Shown here: positions 1 to 8,534 of the stretch, piece after piece
How positions within the stretch are numbered: the first letter of the stretch is position 1
Layout of the letters: each line of letters begins with the position of its first letter
NCBI RefSeq assembly: GCF_003544895.1
Contig: NZ_CP032125.1
Coordinates: forward strand, 1,130,001 to 1,194,000
Reading direction: 5' to 3'
Source: Profundibacter amoris
GTDB lineage: Bacteria > Pseudomonadota > Alphaproteobacteria > Rhodobacterales > Rhodobacteraceae
DNA length: 64,000 nucleotides
The notes under the pieces: generated by a model
Seen by the model: the letters and a program-made list of their open reading frames with translations, nothing else
Told to the model about the DNA's origin: nothing
Databases searched by the model: none
Made by a program: the position numbers and the translations under genes

Positions 1-1101
1 CTGATGGATGCCATGCTGACCACGCTGATTGCCATGCATGATCTGCGCAAAACCGCGGGCTTGCGCAATTCGGTCGCCGGATCGGTCTATGTGGTGAAAC
101 CCAAAATGCACGGACCAGACGAGGTGGCCTTTGCCGACGAAATCTTTACCCGTGTCGAAGCCATCCTTGGTCTGCCACAATACACCGTCAAGCTGGGCAT
201 CATGGACGAGGAACGCCGCACCAGCGCGAATTTGAAGGAATGTATCCGCGCCGCGCAAAACCGTGTGGCGTTCATCAACACCGGTTTTCTGGACCGCACG
301 GGGGATGAAATCCACACCTCGATGGAGGCCGGCCCGATGGTGCGCAAGGGCGAGATGAAGCACACCCCCTGGATCAAGGCCTACGAGGACCGCAATGTGG
401 ATATCGGGCTGGCCTGTGGTTTGCAGGGCAAGGCGCAGATCGGCAAGGGGATGTGGGCGATGCCCGACCTTATGGCGGATATGCTTGCGGCCAAGATCGG
501 CCATCCGCTGTCCGGTGCCAATTGCGCATGGGTGCCCAGCCCCACGGCGGCTACCCTGCATGCCACCCATTATCACAAGGTGGACGTTTTCGCCCGTCAG
601 GATGAAATCGCCGCCGCCGGCCCGCGCGCCACGCTGGATGATCTGCTGACCATCCCGCTGGCCGATGGCACCAACTGGTCCGGGGCCGAGATTGCCGCTG
701 AAATCGAAAACAACGCCCAAGGTATCCTAGGATATGTGGTGCGCTGGATTGATCAGGGGGTGGGCTGCTCCAAGGTGCCGGACATCCACGATGTCGGGCT
801 GATGGAAGACCGCGCCACCTGCCGTATTTCCTCGCAGGCGCTGGCCAACTGGCTGCATCACGGGGTGGTCTCGGCGGATCAGGTGATGGAGGCGATGCGC
901 AAAATGGCCGCTGTGGTGGATAGCCAGAACGCAAATGATCCGTCCTATCGCCCGATGGCGCCGGATTTTGACAGCATCGCCTTTCAGGCTGCTTGCGATC
1001 TGGTGTTCAAGGGGCGGGAACAGCCCTCGGGTTATACCGAACCGGTGCTGCATGCGCGGCGGCTGGAGCTGAAAGCAAAACTTGCAAAGGAAATATCATG
1101 A
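1..1101 (+). CDS. glcB: Malate synthase G, C-terminal part (truncated by window edge)
   Basis: Condenses glyoxylate with acetyl-CoA to malate in the cytosol (glyoxylate/glycolate assimilation). The reading frame is open from the first base, so about 366 codons are the C-terminal half of a protein that is normally about 720 residues. The visible part contains family-typical segments such as [45 protein letters not shown] and [21 protein letters not shown]. The stop overlaps the start of the next gene (ATGA at 1098-1101), so the two are translationally coupled. Family assignment is secure; the N-terminus is outside the window. Confidence 0.95.
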   Translation: MMDAMLTTLIAMHDLRKTAGLRNSVAGSVYVVKPKMHGPDEVAFADEIFTRVEAILGLPQYTVKLGIMDEERRTSANLKECIRAAQNRVAFINTGFLDRTGDEIHTSMEAGPMVRKGEMKHTPWIKAYEDRNVDIGLACGLQGKAQIGKGMWAMPDLMADMLAAKIGHPLSGANCAWVPSPTAATLHATHYHKVDVFARQDEIAAAGPRATLDDLLTIPLADGTNWSGAEIAAEIENNAQGILGYVVRWIDQGVGCSKVPDIHDVGLMEDRATCRISSQALANWLHHGVVSADQVMEAMRKMAAVVDSQNANDPSYRPMAPDFDSIAFQAACDLVFKGREQPSGYTEPVLHARRLELKAKLAKEIS

Positions 1102-1526
1102 GTGATCTGACACTGGACACGGCCCGCACCATCATCCGCGCGGCTTTTGAAAAGGGGCAGCAGATGGGGCTGAACCCGCTGTCGGTCGCGGTGCTGGATG
1201 CGGGGGGGCATTTGCTGGCGTTTGAACGGCAGGACGGTGCATCGCCCGGCCGGTTCGGCATTGCCCAGGGCAAGGCCTATGGCGCGGTGATGCTGGGCAT
1301 GGGCGGCAAGGCCCAGATGGCGCGGGCCGAACAGCAGGCCTATTTTATGGCGGCGATGAACGGGGTTTTCGGCGGGCAGGTTGTACCGGTTCCCGGCGGG
1401 GTGCTGCTGCGCGATGATGCGGGCCGTATTATCGGCGCCGTCGGGGTAACGGGGGATGCGTCGGACAATGACGAAGCTGCCGCCCTTGCCGGTATTTCCC
1501 AGACCGGCCTGATCGCCGAGCCTTGA
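1098..1526 (+). CDS. GlcG/HbpS-family protein
   Basis: A small (142 aa) single-domain protein of the GlcG/HbpS (DUF336) family. Members are often encoded with glycolate or malate-synthase genes and some bind haem or small ligands; the biochemical role here is unknown. Supporting motifs are [21 protein letters not shown] near residues 25-45, [15 protein letters not shown], and [16 protein letters not shown] toward the C-terminus. The ATG at 1098 overlaps the glcB stop and has an AAAGGAAA Shine-Dalgarno, so I prefer it to the longer in-frame ORF that starts inside glcB. The operon with glcB suggests an accessory role in glycolate/glyoxylate metabolism. Confidence 0.85.
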   Translation: MSDLTLDTARTIIRAAFEKGQQMGLNPLSVAVLDAGGHLLAFERQDGASPGRFGIAQGKAYGAVMLGMGGKAQMARAEQQAYFMAAMNGVFGGQVVPVPGGVLLRDDAGRIIGAVGVTGDASDNDEAAALAGISQTGLIAEP

Positions 1527-1638
1527 TGGCTGTGCGGAGTTGCACATATGGATGGGCAACTGTGCATAAGTGTGCGCTACATTGCAGGGGAAAATTGGGT
1601 TATAAATGGACAACTGTAATTAATGCACAGGTTTCCCG
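1527..1638 (+). promoter_or_regulatory. Intergenic region with repeated CAACTGT-type half sites
   Basis: This 112-base gap between the GlcG-like gene and the glutamine amidotransferase is more A/T-rich than its surroundings. It contains ATGGGCAACTGTGCATAA and, about 50 bases later, ATGGACAACTGTAATTAA, two similar direct copies, plus a GCACA...TGTGC inverted pair and a TTATAAAT box that could be a -10. It probably holds the promoter and an operator for the downstream gene. No regulator is identified. Confidence 0.35.
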
Positions 1639-2412
1639 ATGAAACGTCCCGTCGTTGGCATCATATCAAATTTCTACATGCTGGGGGATGATTACCCCGC
1701 CTACGCCAGTGGCCAGATGAATGTCGAAGCCATCAGCCATGTGGCGGGCTGCGTGCCGTTGATGATCCCTGCAAATCCACATTGTGTTTCTGTCGACGAA
1801 CTGCTGGATACATGCGACGGGTTCCTGTTCACTGGCGGGCGCCCGAATGTTCACCCCTCGGAATACGGCGAGGAAGCCACCGAAAAACACGGCGAATTCG
1901 ATCGTTGCCGCGATGAGATCACCCTGCCGCTGATCCGCGCCTGTGTGGAACGGGGACAGCCGTTTTTCGGTGTCTGTCGCGGTTTTCAAGAGGTGAACGT
2001 GGCAATGGGCGGCACGCTTTATCCCGAAATCCGCGAGCTTGAGGGCCGTATGAACCACCGGATGCCACCTGATGGCACGCTGGACGAAAAATTTGCCCTG
2101 CGCCATTGCGTGCATTTCACCGAGGGCAGCGTGTTTGACCGTATCATCGGCAAGCACGAGGTAATGACCAACACCCTGCACGGCCAAGGCATCAAAATGC
2201 CCGGCCCGCGCGTGGTGATTGACGGAATTGCCGACGACGGCACCCCCGAGGCGATTTCGATCAAAGATGCCAGCGGTTTTGCCTTGGCGGTGCAATGGCA
2301 CCCTGAATACAACGCCGAAAAAGATCCGGTATCCAGGCCGCTGTTTTCGCATTTCGGTGACGCTGTGCGCAGCTGGGCAAATGGCCAGCGTCCGGTGCTA
2401 AAAACCGCTTGA
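1639..2412 (+). CDS. Class I glutamine amidotransferase-like protein (peptidase C26, PuuD-like)
   Basis: A 257-residue hydrolase of the gamma-glutamyl-GABA hydrolase (PuuD)/C26 family, which cleaves gamma-glutamyl amides in the cytosol. The nucleophile is the Cys in FFGVCRGFQEVNVAMGG (about residue 115) and the catalytic His-Glu is in ALAVQWHPEYN (about residue 220). The oxyanion segment LFTGGRPNVHP is also present. No polyamine catabolism gene is adjacent, so the PuuD substrate is only an inference; hydrolysis of a related gamma-glutamyl compound is equally possible. Start chosen at the first ATG, with a weak ACAGG upstream. Confidence 0.85.
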   Translation: MKRPVVGIISNFYMLGDDYPAYASGQMNVEAISHVAGCVPLMIPANPHCVSVDELLDTCDGFLFTGGRPNVHPSEYGEEATEKHGEFDRCRDEITLPLIRACVERGQPFFGVCRGFQEVNVAMGGTLYPEIRELEGRMNHRMPPDGTLDEKFALRHCVHFTEGSVFDRIIGKHEVMTNTLHGQGIKMPGPRVVIDGIADDGTPEAISIKDASGFALAVQWHPEYNAEKDPVSRPLFSHFGDAVRSWANGQRPVLKTA

Positions 2413-2470
2413 CCCTCCCCCAAGTGGAACCTGCAGACTGTGCTGGAAACAGCTACAGGAGCGAAAAGAA

Positions 2471-2914
2471 ATGAATAACAATATGCGGTTGGGCATCGCG
2501 GTATTGGCCTTGGCCGGTTTTGGGGCGCTGATCTATAGTAACTATAAATCCCCCGAACAAATGGCGGCTCCTGCCACCGGGGACGCACCCGCAGGGCGGG
2601 CGATCGTTCAGGTTACGGTGCCGGAACTGACCGGGCAGGCGGCCATCGGCAAACTGGCCTTCAATGCCAAATGTGCCACTTGTCACGGGGATAATGCTGT
2701 GGGGCAGGTAGGGGTGGCTCCGCCGTTGGTGCACCAGATATATCGCCCGGGGCATCACGGGGACATGGCGTTCCTGATGGCCGCGCGCAACGGGGTTCGG
2801 TCGCACCACTGGAAATTCGGCAATATGCCACCGGTAGATGGCATCACCGACGCCGAAGTGAAATCCATTGTGGCCTATGTCCGCGCCTTGCAACAGGCGA
2901 ATGGCATTAACTAG
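2471..2914 (+). CDS. Membrane-anchored or exported mono-haem cytochrome c
   Basis: A 147-residue c-type cytochrome. Residues 6-24 form a hydrophobic signal/anchor, followed by a flexible Ala/Pro linker. The haem-binding CATCH motif is near residue 72, and the likely distal ligand is the Met of FGNMPPV near residue 118. The C-terminal helix ends in VAYVRALQQANG, typical of class I cytochromes. It would act in the periplasm as a small electron carrier. An AGGAG ribosome site lies just upstream. It stands alone on the plus strand but is only about 0.4 kb from the convergent IorB/IorA genes, whose relatives can pass electrons to cytochrome c. Confidence 0.9.
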   Translation: MNNNMRLGIAVLALAGFGALIYSNYKSPEQMAAPATGDAPAGRAIVQVTVPELTGQAAIGKLAFNAKCATCHGDNAVGQVGVAPPLVHQIYRPGHHGDMAFLMAARNGVRSHHWKFGNMPPVDGITDAEVKSIVAYVRALQQANGIN

Positions 2915-2924
2915 GCCAAGGTCG

Positions 2925-2963
2925 GGATGCGCGGCTACTCTGATCCGCCGCGCATCCTGTTTT
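2925..2963 (+). terminator. Rho-independent terminator of the cytochrome c gene
   Basis: A perfect 11-bp stem (GGATGCGCGGC, 2925-2935, pairing with GCCGCGCATCC, 2947-2957) with an 11-base loop, followed by TGTTTT. It begins 10 bases after the cytochrome stop codon and separates it from the convergent small-protein gene. Confidence 0.8.
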
Positions 2964-2975
2964 GCGGTCCTGACC

Positions 2976-3251
2976 CTAGTTATGCAGGCGACGTTTCCAG
3001 CTGTGGCGTTCCCAGCGGTGAATGAATTTTGGCACCGGTTTTCCGCTGTGATCGCGGCGATCTTCCCAGCGGTCAAGACGGTCTTCGATCCGGTCGCGCG
3101 GGCCGTGGTCAACCCTTTCGTCACGCCGGTTTTCCAGACGGTCGATCCGGTCTTCGATCCGGTCCCATTTCGGATGATTGGAACCGGCTGTGGCGGGCAT
3201 GGTCACACCGATCAGAACCAAGGCACTGGTGGCTAATATCAAGCTTTTCAT
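2976..3251 (-). CDS. Small secreted Arg/Asp-rich protein with internal repeats
   Basis: A 91-residue protein I do not recognise. It has a clear Sec signal peptide (MKSLILATSALVLIGVTMPATAG, cleavage after ATA). The mature part is almost entirely charged. The unit DRIEDRIDRLENRRDER is followed by a second copy, DRIEDRLDRWEDRRDH, predicted to be helical with alternating acidic and basic side chains. The C-terminus is basic and aromatic (HRWERHSWKRR). Similar small periplasmic RxxD/RR-rich proteins are common hypotheticals in Rhodobacteraceae. A TCCTGT box (sense ACAGGAG) lies just upstream of the start. Function unknown; metal or surface binding is a guess. Confidence 0.7.
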   Translation of the reverse strand: MKSLILATSALVLIGVTMPATAGSNHPKWDRIEDRIDRLENRRDERVDHGPRDRIEDRLDRWEDRRDHSGKPVPKFIHRWERHSWKRRLHN

Positions 3252-3322
3252 ATCTGTCTCCTGTTTTTGTTTCAGTGACAGATAGAACGGGGTAAAGCGG
3301 ATTTCCCGTCGCAGAAAATTAT

Positions 3323-5557
3323 TTACCCCGCAAAATCAAACAGTTTGGACAGCGGTAATTCCCGCGCCCGTTTGCCCGTCAGATCGAACAATGCATTGGC
3401 CAATGCGGGCATTGAGGGCGGTGTGCCCGGCTCGCCTACGCCGCCCATATGCACATTGTTTTCAAACACTTGCACCTGGGTAACGGGCGCCGTTCCCATC
3501 CGCAGTGCGTCATAATCAGGGAAGTTTTCCTGCTCTACCTCGCCATCGGCAAAGGTGATTTCCCCATGCACCGCCGCCGACAGCCCGTAAATCATCCCGC
3601 CTTCCATCTGTGCACGGATATTGCGCGGATCCAGTGCTGTGCCAACGTCGCAAGCGATCCATGCCTTGGTGATGCGGATGCCCGCGTCGCTATCTGCGAC
3701 CTCGATCACCTGCGCAACCGGCGTGCCGAATGACCAAGTTACCGCCACCCCGCGCCCGATGCCGTCCGGTGTTTTGCCGCTCCAGCCCGACATATCCCGC
3801 ACCGCGTTCAGCAGCTTGGCCGTGGGCGGGCTAAGCGGGGCGATATGGTCAAAGCGAAATTGCAACGGGTCCGCACCGGCGGCATGGGCCAGCTCGTCAA
3901 TGAAACTCTCGTGGAAAAACCCGTTGAAGGAATTCCCGACCGAGCGCCAGAACCCCACCGGCACATCCACATCTGCCAGATGCCCCGCCACACGGTAATT
4001 GGCGATGTCATAGGGCTGGTTCGCGGCCCCTTCCACATGCGCGGGGTCCGGTCCCGGCGGGGCAAAACCCATGATGCGTGACATGGATTGTTTCGTCACC
4101 GAAGGGGCAGCAATGCGGGCGTCAAACAGCACCGCTTCCCCGTCCTTCACCGCGCCCTTCATCCGCGCGATGGCGGCGGGGCGGTAGAAATCGTGGCGCA
4201 TGTCCTCTTCACGGCTCCACATCACCTTCACGGGCGCATCGGGCATTTCCTTGGCCACTTTGGCGGCCAGAATGGCCACATCCGCTTCGGCCCGTCGGCC
4301 AAACCCGCCGCCCATGAACAGGGTGTGGACCGTGACCTGATCCGCCGACAGCCCCGCCGCATCGGCGGCCTTGTCAGCCAGCACCAATGGGGCCTGATTG
4401 CCGCACCAGATTTCCAGTGCGTCACCGGTGAAAAGGGCCGTCGCGTTCATCGGCTCCATCGTTGCATGGGCCAGATAGGGCACGCGGTATTCGGCGCTGA
4501 TTTCAATTGCCCCTTCCGGTGTGACCGATGTATCGCCATCATCGCGCAGGGTGGAATTGGGGGCCTCGTCCAGTGACGCTTCTATCGCCGCAAACAGCCC
4601 GTCTGTGGTGGCGGGGTAGGGCGCCTCCTCCCAGTCTATCTGCACCGCATCCGCCGCCTGAAACGCCAGCCAGGTGTTGCTGGCCACCACGGCAATACCG
4701 TTGCCCAGATCGATTACCCGCTGCACACCGGCCATCCTTTCCGCCGTGCTGGCATCATAGGATTTCATCCCAGCCCCAAGGCGCGGGTTGATCCGCACGG
4801 TGGCGAACTTCATCCCCTCCAGCCGCACATCCGCACCATATTGCGCGGTGCCGGTGGATTTCGCCACCATATCGACACGCGGCATATCGCGGCCCAGATA
4901 TTTCCACTGGCTTGCAGGGCGCAAGGTCACATCCCTGGGCGGCGTGATCTTCGCCGCTGCCTCGGCCAGGTCCGCATAGGCAATCGCGCTGCCATCCGCC
5001 CCGATCACCTGCCCATTTTCGGTGCGCAATGCACCGCTTAACCGCTCTGCTGCCGCCAGCTTCAATGCCTCGCGTGCTGTGGCACCGGCCAAGCGCATCT
5101 TTTCAAAGGCGTCAATCGTGGCGGTCGAGCCGCCCGTCACCTGCAAGCCCAGTGTTTTCGGCACCACATCCATCGCATCGCGCACAAATTCCTGCCACGC
5201 GCCGCGCTTGCCATCCTCGTATTCCGCATGTCCCGTGATCAGCGCGCCGTTGTAATAGGCCTGCGCCGCAGGGCCATGCAGCACGCGCACGTCCTTCCAG
5301 GCCACATCCAGTTCCTCGGCCACCAAAGCGGCCAGCGTGCTTTGCACCCCTTGTCCCATCTCGGCACGCGGCGCAATGATCGTTACGCCTTCTTGGTCAA
5401 TAATCAGATAGGGATTCAGGGTCACTGCACCCGCTTTGGGTTTCAACGGGTTTTCCAGCGGCTTTTTCGCCATGTAAACACCAAAGGCCACGCCACCGGC
5501 CACAGCGGCCGAGGACACGATAAACGCGCGGCGGGTGTATTTCCTGATCCGTCCCAT
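3323..5557 (-). CDS. IorB-type molybdopterin-binding subunit (aldehyde/N-heterocycle oxidoreductase)
   Basis: Large subunit (744 aa) of a xanthine-dehydrogenase-family hydroxylase of the isoquinoline 1-oxidoreductase/aldehyde dehydrogenase type. It binds the molybdenum cofactor and oxidises an aldehyde or N-heteroaromatic. A Tat-like signal (RRAFIVSSAAVAGG) follows the start, indicating export of the folded holoenzyme. Family motifs include RAEMGQGVQSTLAALVAEEL, FMGGGFGRRAEAD and the C-terminal GGVGEPGTPPSMPALANALFD, whose Glu is the probable catalytic base. The start at 5557 lies 2 bases after the IorA stop with a GGGGGA ribosome site; a longer in-frame ORF extends into IorA and is unlikely. 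The actual substrate cannot be read from sequence. Confidence 0.9.
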   Translation of the reverse strand: MGRIRKYTRRAFIVSSAAVAGGVAFGVYMAKKPLENPLKPKAGAVTLNPYLIIDQEGVTIIAPRAEMGQGVQSTLAALVAEELDVAWKDVRVLHGPAAQAYYNGALITGHAEYEDGKRGAWQEFVRDAMDVVPKTLGLQVTGGSTATIDAFEKMRLAGATAREALKLAAAERLSGALRTENGQVIGADGSAIAYADLAEAAAKITPPRDVTLRPASQWKYLGRDMPRVDMVAKSTGTAQYGADVRLEGMKFATVRINPRLGAGMKSYDASTAERMAGVQRVIDLGNGIAVVASNTWLAFQAADAVQIDWEEAPYPATTDGLFAAIEASLDEAPNSTLRDDGDTSVTPEGAIEISAEYRVPYLAHATMEPMNATALFTGDALEIWCGNQAPLVLADKAADAAGLSADQVTVHTLFMGGGFGRRAEADVAILAAKVAKEMPDAPVKVMWSREEDMRHDFYRPAAIARMKGAVKDGEAVLFDARIAAPSVTKQSMSRIMGFAPPGPDPAHVEGAANQPYDIANYRVAGHLADVDVPVGFWRSVGNSFNGFFHESFIDELAHAAGADPLQFRFDHIAPLSPPTAKLLNAVRDMSGWSGKTPDGIGRGVAVTWSFGTPVAQVIEVADSDAGIRITKAWIACDVGTALDPRNIRAQMEGGMIYGLSAAVHGEITFADGEVEQENFPDYDALRMGTAPVTQVQVFENNVHMGGVGEPGTPPSMPALANALFDLTGKRARELPLSKLFDFAG

Positions 5558-5559
5558 GC

Positions 5560-6024
5560 CTATTCCCCCCGCATTTCGACAGCCGCCGTTTTGATCGCCG
5601 CGCGTATCCGCCCGTAGGTGCCACAGCGGCACAGATTGCCACTCATCGCCTCGTCAATCTCGGCGTCGCTTGGTGCGTTGTTTGCAGTCAACAAAGCCGC
5701 AGCCTGCATGATCTGTCCCGACTGGCAATAACCGCATTGCGCTACCTGATGGCTCACCCACGCCTTTTGCAACACATCCATCGCATCCGGCGTGCCGATC
5801 CCCTCGATGGTGGTCACCTCGCCGGCAACATCCTCCAGCGCCACCTGACAGGATCGCACCGCCGCGCCATCCATATGCACCGTGCAGGCGCCACAGGCCG
5901 AAACCCCGCAGCCGTATTTGGTGCCGCTCAGCCCCAACGCGTCGCGCAAAACCCACAACAGAGGCACATCACCGGGCAAATCCACCTCGTGCCGCTGCCC
6001 GTTTACAATCAATGAATATGCCAT
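5560..6024 (-). CDS. IorA-type [2Fe-2S] subunit
   Basis: Small iron-sulfur subunit (154 aa) partnering IorB; it moves electrons from the Mo centre. The N-terminal plant-ferredoxin cluster ligands are in [17 protein letters not shown] with a later Cys (RSCQV). The C-terminal helical cluster ligands are in CGYCQSGQ and [11 protein letters not shown], the usual four-Cys arrangement. The start at 6024 (MAYSLIVNG) has an AGGGA site; the frame is open 15 codons further upstream without a ribosome site. No FAD subunit is encoded nearby, as expected for the two-subunit IorAB type, and a cytochrome c often serves as acceptor in relatives. Confidence 0.92.
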   Translation of the reverse strand: MAYSLIVNGQRHEVDLPGDVPLLWVLRDALGLSGTKYGCGVSACGACTVHMDGAAVRSCQVALEDVAGEVTTIEGIGTPDAMDVLQKAWVSHQVAQCGYCQSGQIMQAAALLTANNAPSDAEIDEAMSGNLCRCGTYGRIRAAIKTAAVEMRGE

Positions 6025-6101
6025 CGTGCGTCCCTGTTCTTCTGCAATCTGAACTTGACAGTTTAGCACGCGCCGCGCCTGAACAAAAGCACCATTCCCT
6101 G

Positions 6102-6141
6102 CCTTCTTCTTGCCAAAAATACCTGCCGCGCGCAGCGCATC
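6102..6141 (-). repeat. Dispersed intergenic repeat, copy A
   Basis: On the minus strand this reads CGCGCGGCAGGTATTTTTGG followed by CAAGAAGAAGG, a member of the family whose core is a GC-rich inverted repeat, then GGTATTT or GGATATTT, then an A/G-rich AAGAAGAA tail. It lies just downstream of kynU. Other copies are near 21.7, 25.0, 35.5, 37.5, 43.8, 57.1 and 63.2 kb. Confidence 0.6.
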
Positions 6142-6147
6142 CCGCGC

Positions 6148-7341
6148 TTACGTCACACGCCCGCGTTGTCGGTATTCATCCCGATCCCACAAATCCCCCT
6201 GCATCACATCGGCAATCACCGCCACCGCCGCATCCACATCCGCCGCGTCTATATAAAGCGGGGTAAAGCCAAAGCGCATAATGTCGGGCGCACGGAAATC
6301 GCCGATCACACCGCGGGCAATCAGCGCCTGCATCGCCGGATAGCCGTGCTCAAACCGGAATGAAACCTGCGAGCCACGGTCCTTGCCATCCCGCGGGCTG
6401 GCCAGTGTCAGGGCAGGGCAGGCGGCTTCGACCCCTGCGATAAAGCGATCACACAGCGCAATTGATGCACGACGCACATCGGACATATCCGCCATGTCCC
6501 AGACATCCAGCGCGGCCTCCAATGCTGCCAGTTGCAGCACTGGCGGAGTGCCGACCCGCATCCGTTCAATCCCGGCTCCGGCGGTATAATTCAGATCAAA
6601 GGCAAAGGGTGCGCTATGGCCCAGCCAGCCGGACAGGGCAGGGCGTACCTGTTTCGCATGACGCGGGGCGACATAGATAAAGGCGGGCGCACCGGGGCCG
6701 CCGTTCAGGTATTTATAGGTGCAGCCCACGGCAAAATCCGCGCCAACACCGGACAGGTCCACCGGCAAGGCCCCCGCCGAATGCGCCAGATCCCAAATCA
6801 CCAGCGCCCCTGCCGCATGGGCCTGCTTGGTCAGCGCCTGCATGTCGTGCTTGCGCCCCGTGCGGTAATCGACCTCGGTCAGCATCAGCACAGCGACATC
6901 CTCGTTAATATGCGCCGCCACATCCTCGGGCGCAGGCGTGATCAACTGGTGCTGGCGGCCCAATGATCCGATCAGCCCTTCGGCCATATACAAATCCGTC
7001 GGAAAATTGCCGCTGTCGGACAGGATCACCCGCCGGTCCGGGCGCATTTCAAGGGCGGCGGCCAGCGCCTGATAGACCTTGATCGACAGGGTGTCGCCCA
7101 TCACCACATGCCCCGCCTCGGCCCCGATCAGCCGGGCGATGCGGTCGCCAACGCGGGTCGGCTGCTCCATCCATCCGGCGCGGTTCCACCCCGTTATCAG
7201 CATCTCGCCCCATTCGTCCTGCATGGTTTTCCCCATCCGAGCCACGGCGGCCTTGGGCAGGGGGCCAAGTGAATTGCCGTCCAGATAGATCACACCGTCG
7301 GGCAGGTGGAACATGGCTTTGGTGGCGGCGAAATCGGTCAT
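6148..7341 (-). CDS. kynU: Kynureninase
   Basis: PLP enzyme that cleaves kynurenine to anthranilate and alanine (tryptophan catabolism, cytosol). The 397-residue length is typical. Diagnostic segments are IYLDGNSLGPLP at residues 18-29, the cofactor-facing DLAHSAGALPVDL, and the Schiff-base lysine in GCTYKYLNGGPGAPAF near residue 225, with the C-terminal domain containing QVSFRFEHGYPAMQALIARGVIGDFR. No tryptophan 2,3-dioxygenase or formamidase gene is in the window, so the rest of the pathway must lie elsewhere. It may be cotranscribed with the DUF523 gene immediately upstream. Confidence 0.95.
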   Translation of the reverse strand: MTDFAATKAMFHLPDGVIYLDGNSLGPLPKAAVARMGKTMQDEWGEMLITGWNRAGWMEQPTRVGDRIARLIGAEAGHVVMGDTLSIKVYQALAAALEMRPDRRVILSDSGNFPTDLYMAEGLIGSLGRQHQLITPAPEDVAAHINEDVAVLMLTEVDYRTGRKHDMQALTKQAHAAGALVIWDLAHSAGALPVDLSGVGADFAVGCTYKYLNGGPGAPAFIYVAPRHAKQVRPALSGWLGHSAPFAFDLNYTAGAGIERMRVGTPPVLQLAALEAALDVWDMADMSDVRRASIALCDRFIAGVEAACPALTLASPRDGKDRGSQVSFRFEHGYPAMQALIARGVIGDFRAPDIMRFGFTPLYIDAADVDAAVAVIADVMQGDLWDRDEYRQRGRVT

Positions 7342-7377
7342 TGGAAGGCTCCTGTGTTGCTGGCCGGACCCTAGGGG

Positions 7378-7866
7378 CTATTTGCGGTCAAGCAAAGCCG
7401 CCAATTCATCAATCTGCACCTCGCTCCAGACCCTGATGCCATGTCTTTGTAAAACCGCGGCCGTGACGCCCGTGCCCGCCTTGTGGTTGCCGTCAAACCG
7501 GCCTGCATAAATGTAGGAGGTGCCACAGGACGGGCTGCCGTCGGTCAGCACGGCTTGGCGGCAACCATGTTGCTGCGCCAGCGCCAGCGTGGCCCTTGCG
7601 CCGTCCAGAAAGGCCCGCGTCACATCCCCGCCCGCACTGTCGAGGATCCGCGCCTCGCCAGCCAATACCTGTTTGGCGTTTGTCCCTACCTCGATCTCGG
7701 CGGGCAGGCGCGGGGTATGCAGGCCACCGGCCACTTCGGGGCAAAAGGGAATAAGGCGGCCTTCGGCTTGCCAGCGCGCCAGATGCGGGTTGGCGGATGT
7801 TTTTGCGCCACCGTCATAGCGCACCGGATCGCCTGTCAGGCAGGCGCTGATCAATATCTTGTCCAT
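7378..7866 (-). CDS. DUF523 family protein
   Basis: A 162-residue protein matching the DUF523 (YbbK-like) family. Motifs include ILISACLTGDPVRYDGGAK at the N-terminus, RLIPFCPEVAGGLHTPRLPAEI near residues 37-56, and TDGSPSCGTSYIYAGRFDGN near the C-terminus, with conserved Cys residues in each. The biochemical role is not established. It is followed 36 bases later by kynU on the same strand. Confidence 0.88.
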   Translation of the reverse strand: MDKILISACLTGDPVRYDGGAKTSANPHLARWQAEGRLIPFCPEVAGGLHTPRLPAEIEVGTNAKQVLAGEARILDSAGGDVTRAFLDGARATLALAQQHGCRQAVLTDGSPSCGTSYIYAGRFDGNHKAGTGVTAAVLQRHGIRVWSEVQIDELAALLDRK

Positions 7867-7985
7867 GAGGACTGCTTAGGGCAAATGGGATGCCTTGCCC
7901 AGCCCGCGGGCAATCGCGACATTGTGTTGCGGTAGGATCAATGCCGTCTTGGCCCGCTGCCAAAACACCCCTATAACCTGCCGCC

Positions 7986-8435
7986 ATGAAACAAATCGAA
8001 CTCCCCCCCGTCTGGCTCGCCGCGTTCCTTGCAATTGCCTGGGCGCAATCCACCTATTATCCGATGGGACTGTCATTCGGCCCTGTCTGGGCCGACCTGC
8101 TGGGCGGTATTCTGGTGGGTGCCGGCCTGTTGTTGATGCTGCTGGCAGTGGTCGAGTTTTACAAACGTAAAACAACCATCATCCCGCGCCGCGAAAGCAG
8201 CGCCTTTGTGCAGTCCGGCATTTACCGGCGCACGCGCAATCCGATCTATCTGGGGGATGCGCTGGTGCTGGCGGGATTGATCCTGCGTTGGGACGCGGTG
8301 TTGTCACTGCCCTTGATTCCGATCTTTATCTGGGTGATCGAAAAACGCTTTATTCAGGGTGAAGAAAAACACCTGCGCCGCACCTATCGTGTGCAGTGGG
8401 CGACATACGAACGCAAGGTGCGGCGCTGGTTGTAA
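7986..8435 (+). CDS. Isoprenylcysteine carboxyl methyltransferase-family membrane protein
   Basis: A 149-residue integral membrane protein of the ICMT/phospholipid-methyltransferase-like family. It has about four hydrophobic segments and the conserved cytosolic elements SGIYRRTRNPIYLGDALVLAG (RNP-Y motif) and EEKHLRRTYRVQWATYERKVRRW, where the Glu-Glu and the basic tail form the SAM site in the family. The substrate in bacteria is unknown. Divergent from the DUF523 gene, 119 bases away. Confidence 0.85.
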   Translation: MKQIELPPVWLAAFLAIAWAQSTYYPMGLSFGPVWADLLGGILVGAGLLLMLLAVVEFYKRKTTIIPRRESSAFVQSGIYRRTRNPIYLGDALVLAGLILRWDAVLSLPLIPIFIWVIEKRFIQGEEKHLRRTYRVQWATYERKVRRWL

Positions 8436-8457
8436 CCGGATTGGTTGCCGCGAGGTG

Positions 8458-8503
8458 CTGTTTTCTTTGAAAGAAAACAGTCCGAAATCTTTGCAAGATT
8501 TCG
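8458..8503 (+). repeat. Double-hairpin intergenic element, copy 1
   Basis: Two adjacent perfect inverted repeats: CTGTTTTCTTT-g-AAAGAAAACAG (8458-8480) and CGAAATCTT-tgc-AAGATTTCG (8483-8503), 22 bases after a stop codon and between convergent genes. Nearly the same pair recurs at 14409-14455. It may act as a bidirectional terminator or be a dispersed repeat. Confidence 0.75.
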
Positions 8504-8534
8504 TGCCCCCGCGACAAGGTATCGTATCGGGCTA

